Positions 1 through 5,339 of a DNA stretch of 5,764 nt are shown here, one piece after another (the stretch's first letter is position 1; every line of letters starts with the position of its first letter). The notes under the pieces were generated by a model. It ran no database searches. It saw nothing but the letters and a program-made list of their open reading frames with translations, and was not told the origin of the DNA. The stretch is from Solirubrobacterales bacterium (GTDB lineage Bacteria; Actinomycetota; Thermoleophilia; Solirubrobacterales; Solirubrobacteraceae). The DNA lies in assembly GCA_003151895.1 (NCBI GenBank), contig PLYX01000257.1:1-5764 (forward strand), written 5' to 3'. The translations under genes and the position numbers were made by a program.

Positions 1-1835
1 ACACGATCGTGATCTGCGACGAGGCCCACACCGCTCTCGGCGAGAAGACCAGCGGCGCGATCCGCGCGTGGACGGGCCCGATCTTTATCGGCATGACCGC
101 CACCGGCGCGCTCATCGCCCGGCACGTCACCGACCTGTTCCCGACGCAGACGTCGCGCTTCGACCTCGCCCAGGCCGCGCGCCGAGGCGTGATCTCGCCA
201 TTGCGCTGCGTGCGCATCTCCCCAGGCGTCGGCGTGCGCACGATCGCCAACGTGCCGCTGCGCCGCGGCGAGGTGGACACCGAGTTCGACCAGGAGCAGC
301 TCGCCGAGCTGCTCGACCAGCAGCCGTTCAACATGGCCGCCGCCAGCCTCTACAAGACGCGCTTCAACGGCGTCCCCGGCGTCGTCTACGCCGCCGGCGT
401 GCGCCACGCCTACAACCTCGCCGAGGCGTTCCGCGCCGAAGGCATCAAGGCGATGGGCGTCTCCGGCGAGACCCCCAAGCGCGAGCTCGCGGAGGTGCTC
501 GCGCGCTACGAGCGCGGGGACATCGACGTGCTGATCAACGCCCAGCTGCTCGCCGAGGGCTGGAACAGCCCGAGGGCCACCGTTTGCCTGCACCTGGCGC
601 CGACCGCCTCCAAGCGCGTCTACCAGCAGCGCGTGGGCCGCGTGACGCGCCGCCACCCCGGCAAGGAGGCGGGCCTCGTCGTCGACTTCGTGCACCCCGC
701 CACCAAGAACGACGATCCCGTGGTGACGCTCCACTCATTGCTCGACCGCGACGTGTATCGCGGCGGGGCGATCGTGGTCGGCCCCGTCCGCCGCGGCCGC
801 GGCCGGCGCATGCGCGTGGAGCGACGCGTGCTGCCGGTATGCGCGGAGGAGGAGCGGCGCTTCGAAGTGTTCGAGCGTGAGCTGTGGCGGATCGCCGTCG
901 AGCATCTCGACTACGGCGAGCAGCACGTGTGGGCTGCGCTGGCAGGCGCCCGCGTCACCCCCAACGGTTGGCGCCGCGCCCGCGCGATGCTCCACTTCGA
1001 TCGCACCGGCGAGTTCAAGGCCCGCTTCCTGATCACCGCCGTGCAACGCAACAAGAGCTCGCAGCTGCGCTTGAAGGCGCTCTCGGAGATCGCGGCGCTG
1101 CGTGACCCCGACGCATTCGACACGGCGATCGACATCGCCGGCTCGTGGCCGCGCGACGAGCGTCGGGAGGCAGCCAAGATCATGTTGCGCGCGCTGGTGG
1201 AGCGGCGCATCGGCCGCCGCGACCAGGCCAACGCTTGGATCTGGCGGCTGGCGGAGTACACGCGCGAAGTCCACGAGGAGTACGCCGTCCAGCGCTGGCC
1301 GGAGACCAAGCGGCTGCTCGGCCTGCTCGTCAACTCCTCCGGCGGGGCCCATGCGCGCAACGCACGCCGGCTCGTGCACGCCGCGCGCAAGCAGGACCGC
1401 CGTCTCGCCGCCGCGCTGCTCGCCGCCGCGCTCGCCCACACGCCCGAGGCGGAGGAGGTGCTGCGCGGCGCTCGTACCCGCATGGCCCGCAAGCCGCCGG
1501 CGCTCGCGCGCGAGCTGTTGCGCAACTTCCCCAAGCGTCGCGCCCGCGGCGCGCGCAAGCGGCGCAAGGGACAGAGGGCCGGCGAGGGCGGCGGGGCGTC
1601 CCGTCAAGCCAGGGCCGCTCGAGTCGCCAGGGCCAAGGCCCCGAACACGGTCAACGGCGCGGTGGCGGCCTCGGAAGTCCCGTCCGACGCGGTGCTCGCC
1701 GAGGCGCTTTCCAGCGCGCACCTGGCGCAAGGCGGCCATGGCGGCGGCGAGCTCGACGCGGGCTCCGAGGGGAAGCTCCAGCGCAACGTCGAGGACGCGC
1801 TCGACCGCGCCGATCAGCCGACCGACGCGAGGTGA
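1..1835 (+). CDS. DEAH-box superfamily 2 helicase, 5'-truncated by window edge
   Basis: About 610 residues are visible, from codon 3-5. The protein begins just before motif II (ICDEAH, DEAH at bases 18-29), followed by motif III (GMTATG, TAT near visible residue 32). The second RecA-like domain spans about residues 112-245, with motif V (NAQLLAEGWNSP from residue 179) and motif VI (QQRVGRVTRR, 208-217, arginine finger type). The Q motif and Walker A must lie upstream of the window, so the GTG at base 9 is an internal valine and not a start. The family uses ATP to unwind or translocate on nucleic acid. After the helicase core come about 260 residues of mostly alpha-helical sequence that I cannot assign, then a Lys/Arg-rich stretch (about 511-550) and a low-complexity Ala/Gly tail, which may bind nucleic acid. 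The substrate is unknown. The reading frame is intact to TGA at 1833-1835, inside the convergent birA. Confidence 0.9.
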   Translation, partial: TIVICDEAHTALGEKTSGAIRAWTGPIFIGMTATGALIARHVTDLFPTQTSRFDLAQAARRGVISPLRCVRISPGVGVRTIANVPLRRGEVDTEFDQEQLAELLDQQPFNMAAASLYKTRFNGVPGVVYAAGVRHAYNLAEAFRAEGIKAMGVSGETPKRELAEVLARYERGDIDVLINAQLLAEGWNSPRATVCLHLAPTASKRVYQQRVGRVTRRHPGKEAGLVVDFVHPATKNDDPVVTLHSLLDRDVYRGGAIVVGPVRRGRGRRMRVERRVLPVCAEEERRFEVFERELWRIAVEHLDYGEQHVWAALAGARVTPNGWRRARAMLHFDRTGEFKARFLITAVQRNKSSQLRLKALSEIAALRDPDAFDTAIDIAGSWPRDERREAAKIMLRALVERRIGRRDQANAWIWRLAEYTREVHEEYAVQRWPETKRLLGLLVNSSGGAHARNARRLVHAARKQDRRLAAALLAAALAHTPEAEEVLRGARTRMARKPPALARELLRNFPKRRARGARKRRKGQRAGEGGGASRQARAARVARAKAPNTVNGAVAASEVPSDAVLAEALSSAHLAQGGHGGGELDAGSEGKLQRNVEDALDRADQPTDAR

Positions 1836-2602
1836 ACCTCACCGGCGCTGAGCGCCGTTGTGGTTCCGTCGTCGAGCCGCACGAGCAGGCGACCCTCTCC
1901 GTCGATCCCCTCGGCTCGACCGTGCCCCTGGCGTGTGCCCTTCGGGTGAGCCCAGGAGACGTCGCGGCCGAGTAGGGCATCGCGCGCTCGCCACGCGTCG
2001 AGCACGCTGTCCGCGGGCTCCGCGAGGCGACGTTCCAGTGCTTCGAGGAGCCGGTCCATGATCGGCTCGATCGCGCTAGACGGTAGTTCTAGGCTCGCCG
2101 CACGCTTGCGCACGTCCGCGGGCAGATCGTCGATTCGCACGGCCACGTTGACGCCGATCCCGAGCACCGCCCAGTCCTCCTGCCTGTGCCCTTCAGGGTA
2201 TGGGCGTCCCTCGACGAGGATGCCCGCGAGCTTCGCGAGGGGGGGTGGACTCCCGCCGCCAGCCTGCGCACCGATGGGCGCCTCCACCACCACGTCGTTC
2301 GGCCACTTCACGCGCGCGCGCTCGCCCACGGCGTCGCACACCGCCACGCCCGCGATCAGCGAGAGAAGCAGCGGCGGATCACGCAATATGAGCGAGCAGA
2401 GCAGCGCGCTTCCCGTCGGGGCCGCCCAGCCGCGGCCCTGCCGTCCGCGGCCGGCGGTCTGCTCGGCGGCGGTTACGAGCGTGCCGTGCGGCGCACCCGC
2501 GATGGCAAGCGCTCGCGCGCGCTTGTTCGTGGAATCGGTTCGCCGCAGGTGCAAGCGCGGGCTGCCGAGAGCCGCCGCGGCAACGTCTGCGCGCTCATCC
2601 AT
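1814..2602 (-). CDS. birA: Biotin-[acetyl-CoA-carboxylase] ligase, monofunctional (no HTH)
   Basis: This 262-residue enzyme activates biotin with ATP to biotinyl-AMP and transfers it to a lysine of biotin carrier domains, as in acetyl-CoA carboxylase, in the cytoplasm. Visible motifs: DSTN (residues 23-26), the biotin/adenylate loop GRGRQGRGW (51-59), KWPNDV (99-104), KLAGILVE (124-131, with the family's catalytic lysine K124), GIGVNV (148-153), and an SH3-like C-terminal domain (about 228-258). Only some 14 residues precede the catalytic domain, so the N-terminal helix-turn-helix of E. coli BirA is absent and it should not act as a repressor. Three in-frame inserts interrupt the usual spacing: residues about 107-123 (Gly/Pro-rich), 135-140 (YPEGHR) and about 219-226 (HPKGTRQG). 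ATG 2602 is preferred because GGAG lies four bases upstream and it overlaps the cobA-hemD stop by 8 bases. ATG 2617 is an alternative adding five residues. Confidence 0.93.
   Translation of the reverse strand: MDERADVAAAALGSPRLHLRRTDSTNKRARALAIAGAPHGTLVTAAEQTAGRGRQGRGWAAPTGSALLCSLILRDPPLLLSLIAGVAVCDAVGERARVKWPNDVVVEAPIGAQAGGGSPPPLAKLAGILVEGRPYPEGHRQEDWAVLGIGVNVAVRIDDLPADVRKRAASLELPSSAIEPIMDRLLEALERRLAEPADSVLDAWRARDALLGRDVSWAHPKGTRQGHGRAEGIDGEGRLLVRLDDGTTTALSAGEVHLASVG
1843..1857. terminator. Palindrome just past the helicase stop; weak terminator candidate
   Basis: CGGCGCT-G-AGCGCCG is a perfect palindrome around one base, beginning eight bases after the helicase stop codon. A second inverted repeat, GGTGA-ACC-TCACC, spans the stop itself (1831-1843). 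The following bases (TTGTGGTT) are only mildly T-rich. The palindrome is also inside birA codons for a conserved ALSAGEV block, so it may be coincidental. Confidence 0.25.
1935..1947 (-). repeat. Dispersed short repeat, variant copy near the 3' end of birA
   Basis: The + strand reads GTGCCCTTCGGGT, one base shorter than the hemA and internal birA copies. It encodes His-Pro-Lys-Gly-Thr at BirA residues 219-223, in the loop just before the C-terminal SH3-like domain. The missing base means the family varies in length. Membership is less sure than for the 14-base matches. Confidence 0.55.
2186..2200 (-). repeat. Dispersed short repeat, internal copy in birA
   Basis: The + strand reads GTGCCCTTCAGGGTA. 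It encodes Tyr-Pro-Glu-Gly-His in BirA residues 135-139, the same frame as the PEGT tandem array. The flanking protein (EGRP then QEDWAVLGIG) reads as the usual family sequence if YPEGHR is removed, so an 18-base insertion is the simplest reading. Confidence 0.75.
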
Positions 2603-4307
2603 CGTGCTCCGCGGCATCCGCCAGCAGCGCGTCCACCAGTCCGTCGACGTCGTGGCGCTGCGCCTGCACGTGGGGCTCGAGGCCGTGCTCCCTGAGCGTC
2701 GCGCTCGTCACCGGCCCGATCGACACGATCCGCGTCGTCGAGGACAGCGGCGTGTCCGAGCCGGTCGAGCCGGCGTTCCGCTCCCCGCCGGCGCGAGCGG
2801 CCTGCAGGAAGAAGCGCACCGTCGAGGAAGAGGTGAACGTTATGTAGTCGGCCGCGCGCGCCTGCTCCAGCGCGCTGCTGGAGAGCGGCTCGGCGACCGT
2901 CTCATACAGCGCGAGCACGTCCACCTCCGCCCCCCGCGCGCGCAGCGCGTCCGGGAGCACGTCGCGTGCCTCGCTCGCTCGCGCCACGAGCGCCCGGCGC
3001 ACGTCGACGTCGACCAGCGCGTCCACGAGCGACTCGGCCACGAAGCGCTCTCCCACCACGTCCGCGACGATCCCGTGCTCGGCCAGCGCCCGCGCCGTCC
3101 CCGGGCCGATCGCCGCGATGCGCGTGTTTGCGAGCGAGCGAGCGTCGCCGGGTGGGTGGGTCCCATCATCCAGCCGCTCGAACAGGAACCCCACGCCGTT
3201 GGGGCTCGTGAGACAGATCAGGTCATACCGCGCGGGGTTGAGCGGCGGGAGGGTGGGATCCGAGATCGCCTGCGTGCGGATGCTTGGCGCCTGCACCACC
3301 GTCGCGCCGAGCTCCCCCAGCCGTCGTGCGAGCTCGCTGGTCTGAGCGCGCGCTCGTGTCACCGCCACCGTGCGTCCCGCGAGCGGACCCGTAGCCAGCC
3401 AACTTAGCTCGCTTGTCAGGCCGGCCACTGCTCCGACGATCGCGATGGCCGGCGCCTTCACACGCTCGCGGCGTGCCGCCTCCGCGATCGTGGCGAGCGT
3501 CGCGCCGATAGTGCGCTGGTCAGGCAGCGTGCCGCGTTCCACCAGCGCCGCCGGCTCGGACGCGGGACGCCCCGCGTCGATCAGCGAGGAGGCGATCCGC
3601 TCGAGCTGGCGCACGCCCATGTAGAACACGAGCGTGCCCGGGAACGCGGCGAGCGCTTGCCAGTCGCGTTGTGACTCGTGTGCCTCCGCGTCCTCGCTCG
3701 CCCACCTCTCGCCGTCGCGTGCTCCCGTTCGCCTTTCACCGTCGTCCTCGCCCTCCCGTTCCTCGCCGTCGGACGCGCCCGCCTGCGTGTGGCCGGTGAC
3801 GAGCGCCACAGCGGTCGACAGTCCCCGGTGGGTGACCGGGATGCCGGCATACGCGGCCGCCGCCACGCCCGCGGTCACGCCGGGCACGACCTCGAACGGG
3901 ATGCCGGCCTCGCGCAGCGCCAGCGCCTCCTCTCCGCCGCGGCCGAACACGAACGGGTCGCCGCCCTTCAGCCGCACCACCTCGCGCCCGGCGCGCGCCC
4001 GCTCGATCATCAGCGCCTGCGTCTGCTCCTGGGGCACCGAGTGGCCGCCGCCCTGCTTGCCGACGAACAGCAGCTCCGCGTCCGCACGCGCGCCGTCGAG
4101 CGCCTGCGCGGGGATCAGCCGGTCGTACAGGATCGTGTCGGCGCGCGCGATCAGCTCAAGGGCGCGCGCCGTGAGCAGGCCGGGGTCGCCTGGCCCGGCG
4201 CCGACGAGGTGCACGCGCCCGGGTCGCCGCCGTGTGCCCTCTGGGTATGTGCCCTCTGGGTATGTGCCCTCTGGGTATGTGCCCTCTGGGTGCTCAGGCG
4301 CCTTCAA
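2595..4307 (-). CDS. cobA-hemD: Fused uroporphyrinogen-III C-methyltransferase / uroporphyrinogen-III synthase
   Basis: This is a bifunctional cytoplasmic enzyme of 570 residues from the TTG start. The N-terminal half (about 31-300) is an SAM-dependent tetrapyrrole methylase that makes precorrin-2. It shows VHLVGAGPGDPGLLT (32-46), LYDRL (60-64), VRLKGGDPFVFGRGGEE (111-127), VVPGVTAG (140-147), PVTHRG (157-162) and GTLVFYMGV (224-232). The C-terminal half (about 308-570) fits HemD, which cyclises hydroxymethylbilane. It begins GRTVAVTRAR (311-320) and ends with the typical SIGPVTSATLREHGL block. HemD is a weakly conserved family, so that half rests partly on the known fusion and on hemC next door. 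TTG 4307 is chosen because GGAGG lies nine bases upstream and the gene then overlaps hemC by 14 bases. GTG 4214 (539 residues) would also give a normal methylase N-terminus but has no clear ribosome site. A charged insert occupies residues 178-214. Confidence 0.93.
   Translation of the reverse strand: MKAPEHPEGTYPEGTYPEGTYPEGTRRRPGRVHLVGAGPGDPGLLTARALELIARADTILYDRLIPAQALDGARADAELLFVGKQGGGHSVPQEQTQALMIERARAGREVVRLKGGDPFVFGRGGEEALALREAGIPFEVVPGVTAGVAAAAYAGIPVTHRGLSTAVALVTGHTQAGASDGEEREGEDDGERRTGARDGERWASEDAEAHESQRDWQALAAFPGTLVFYMGVRQLERIASSLIDAGRPASEPAALVERGTLPDQRTIGATLATIAEAARRERVKAPAIAIVGAVAGLTSELSWLATGPLAGRTVAVTRARAQTSELARRLGELGATVVQAPSIRTQAISDPTLPPLNPARYDLICLTSPNGVGFLFERLDDGTHPPGDARSLANTRIAAIGPGTARALAEHGIVADVVGERFVAESLVDALVDVDVRRALVARASEARDVLPDALRARGAEVDVLALYETVAEPLSSSALEQARAADYITFTSSSTVRFFLQAARAGGERNAGSTGSDTPLSSTTRIVSIGPVTSATLREHGLEPHVQAQRHDVDGLVDALLADAAEHDG
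2607..2610 (-). promoter_or_regulatory. Shine-Dalgarno for birA
   Basis: GGAG lies four bases before ATG 2602, inside the end of cobA-hemD. It supports ATG 2602 over ATG 2617. The start and stop codons share the sequence ATGGATGA, a layout typical of coupled translation. Confidence 0.5.
3690..3770 (-). repeat. Degenerate 27-bp tandem repeat inside the CobA domain
   Basis: Three units in the coding direction start at 3770, 3743 and 3716, each opening GACGGYGA, at an exact 27-base period. Units 1 and 3 agree at 21 of 27 positions by my hand alignment; unit 2 is more diverged. They encode nine-residue blocks DGEEREGED, DGERRTGAR and DGERWASED. The array is most of the insert (residues 178-214) that separates VTGHTQAG from DWQALAAFPGTLVFYMGV, which are normally closer together in this methylase family. 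Confidence 0.8.
4234..4291 (-). repeat. 15-bp tandem repeat, 3.9 copies, at the hemC/cobA-hemD junction
   Basis: The + strand unit GTGCCCTCTGGGTAT occurs at 4234-4248, 4249-4263 and 4264-4278 without change, and a fourth copy (4279-4291) lacks the last two bases. The array begins two bases after the hemC stop codon in the direction of transcription. If cobA-hemD starts at TTG 4307, it encodes four PEGT units spaced by Tyr (residues 7-25). If the start is GTG 4214, it is a 5' leader spacer. Each unit holds CCC-TCT-GGG, a short inverted repeat. The 15-base period means copy-number change would keep the reading frame. Confidence 0.98.
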
Positions 4308-5289
4308 CGGCCATTTCCTCCGCGCGCCGCAGCAAATCACGAGCGCCGACCGCCTCCAGCCGCTCCGCCACACGGCGTCCGAGCTCATCGGGGTCATAGA
4401 AGTCGCCGAGCAGCTCGTCGCCGAGCCACTCCGATCCGTCCGGCAGCCCCACCCAGGCGCGCAGGCGCAGACAGCCGCGGCCCGCCGGCGCCGCGTGCGC
4501 GCCGAGCGGCGTGTTGCAGCTTGCCCCGAGCTCATGCGCCACAGCGCGCTCGGCCCTCAAGCAGGCGGAGGTGTCCTTGTCGAGGATCGCCTCGACGGCC
4601 GCGCTCACGGGCGCATCCGCCACGCGCGCCTGAAGCGCGAGCGTGCCCTGTCCGGGAGCCGGCACGAAGCGAGCCGCGTTGAGCGTGCAGCCGACGTCGC
4701 GCTCGCGACCGAGCCTCCAGAGCCCGGCGCTCGCAAGCACGATCGCGTTGAGTTGGGGTCCCCCACCCCCTCCACGCTCGCCACCCCCGCTCCCGTCGCC
4801 GCTCTTGGTGACCTCGTTTGCGAGCCTGCGCAGGCGCGTGTCCACGTTGCCGCGCAAGCTCACCACCTCCAGGTCCGCGCGCGCCGCGCGCAGCTGGGCG
4901 GCGCGCCGCACGCTGCTCGTCCCGACGCACGCGCCCTCGGGCAGTTCCTCGAGCGAGCGCGCCCCGATCAGCGCGTCCTCCACAGCCGCTCGCGCCGGCG
5001 CGCCGAGCAGCTCCAAGCCATCCGTGAGCTCGCCGGGGACGTCCTTGGCAGAGTGAACCGCCAGGTCCACCTGGCCCGCCAGCAGCGCCTGCTCGAGCTC
5101 GGCCACCCAGCGCGACTTGTCGCCGCCCCGCGACCGCCTGCTTGCGCCATTGCCCTTGCCGTTTGGGTGGTCGTGCATCTGCCTGTCGCCGCTCGTGCGC
5201 ACCACCACGATCTCGGCCCCGCCGAGCCATCCCGCCACAAGCCGCGCCTGGGCAAGCGCCAGCGCGCTGCCACGCGTCCCGATCCTCAT
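4294..5289 (-). CDS. hemC: Hydroxymethylbilane synthase (porphobilinogen deaminase)
   Basis: HemC joins four porphobilinogen molecules into hydroxymethylbilane, the substrate of the HemD half encoded just downstream. The protein has 331 residues, slightly longer than the usual ~310. It begins MRIGTRGSALALAQA, the standard N-terminus, which fixes the ATG start. HSAKDVP (79-85) carries the catalytic aspartate D83. Substrate-binding arginines appear in GTSSVRRAAQL (123-133) and LRGNVDTRLRRL (145-156). PAPGQGTLALQ (210-220) is present, and ASCNTPLGAHA supplies the dipyrromethane-cofactor cysteine C258. Two loops are enlarged: about residues 39-55, after TSGDR, rich in Arg/Gly/Asn, and about 158-180, between the RLRRL helix and NAIVLASAGL, rich in Gly. 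All catalytic residues remain, so activity is expected. It lies 50 bases after hemA, and its last codons carry the likely ribosome site of cobA-hemD. Confidence 0.97.
   Translation of the reverse strand: MRIGTRGSALALAQARLVAGWLGGAEIVVVRTSGDRQMHDHPNGKGNGASRRSRGGDKSRWVAELEQALLAGQVDLAVHSAKDVPGELTDGLELLGAPARAAVEDALIGARSLEELPEGACVGTSSVRRAAQLRAARADLEVVSLRGNVDTRLRRLANEVTKSGDGSGGGERGGGGGPQLNAIVLASAGLWRLGRERDVGCTLNAARFVPAPGQGTLALQARVADAPVSAAVEAILDKDTSACLRAERAVAHELGASCNTPLGAHAAPAGRGCLRLRAWVGLPDGSEWLGDELLGDFYDPDELGRRVAERLEAVGARDLLRRAEEMAVEGA
4317..4321 (-). promoter_or_regulatory. Shine-Dalgarno deciding the cobA-hemD start
   Basis: GGAGG within the last hemC codons lies nine bases before TTG 4307. No comparable purine run precedes the alternative GTG 4214, where the upstream sequence is mixed GC. 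This favours the TTG start and coupling of cobA-hemD translation to the end of hemC. Confidence 0.55.
4753..4809 (-). other. G-rich low-complexity insert in hemC (possible G-quadruplex)
   Basis: On the coding strand this stretch has four G-runs of three to five bases (GGG, then GGGGG three times), two of them separated by a single T and one gap of about 13 bases. It encodes a Gly/Arg-rich loop (about HemC residues 161-179) absent from ordinary HemC proteins. The run pattern could fold as a long-loop G-quadruplex in DNA or mRNA, but high base composition alone can produce it. Confidence 0.4.
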
Positions 5290-5297
5290 CCTGTCCT
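5290..5297 (-). promoter_or_regulatory. Shine-Dalgarno for hemC
   Basis: AGGACAGG runs directly up to ATG 5289, with AGGA four bases from the start codon. The spacing is slightly short but acceptable, and the protein N-terminus independently fixes this ATG. Confidence 0.5.
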
Positions 5298-5305
5298 ACG
5301 GGCCG

Positions 5306-5325
5306 GCCGGGGAGTTTTCCCCGGC
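5306..5325 (-). other. Hairpin in the hemA-hemC spacer
   Basis: In the coding direction GCCGGGG-AAAACT-CCCCGGC forms a perfect seven-base-pair stem with a six-base loop, filling the middle of the 50-base gap between the hemA stop and the hemC start. No T-run follows, so it is not a classical intrinsic terminator. It may be an mRNA-stability or processing site, or a weak attenuator. It ends about nine bases before the hemC ribosome site. Confidence 0.6.
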
Positions 5326-5339
5326 GGGATGGGATGGGG

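Noticed and set aside
68..1975. Long open frames overlapping the helicase gene on both strands (for example 735-1739 on the - strand)
   Set aside because: Their translations are Arg/Ala/Pro-rich without domains, as expected from off-frame reading of GC-rich DNA, while the helicase frame has clear motifs.
2237..2254. G-rich stretch in the birA Gly/Pro insert resembling the hemC G-rich insert (4755-4772)
   Set aside because: Agreement is mostly shared G-runs and breaks in the middle; orientation relative to the genes also differs, so I do not treat it as a second repeat family.
3625..3640. GTGCCCGGG in the CobA domain
   Set aside because: It encodes the conserved PGTLVFY motif of the methylase and lacks the rest of the repeat.
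4234..4291. CRISPR array or origin iterons
   Set aside because: The units are contiguous 15-mers without spacers, and no AT-rich region or initiator-box pattern lies nearby.
4308..4535. N-terminal extension of cobA-hemD up to ATG 4535
   Set aside because: It would read hemC codons in another frame, giving an Arg/Ser-rich stretch unlike any methylase; the TTG or GTG starts fit the domain boundary.
4634..4660. Another GTGCCC...GGG motif in hemC resembling the dispersed repeat
   Set aside because: It encodes the conserved PAPGQGTLALQ block of HemC, so it is native sequence and not an insert.
2058..4682. Long + strand open frames opposite birA, cobA-hemD and hemC (2058-3407 and 3678-4682)
   Set aside because: They mirror real genes with strong family motifs and show only composition-driven Arg-rich sequence.
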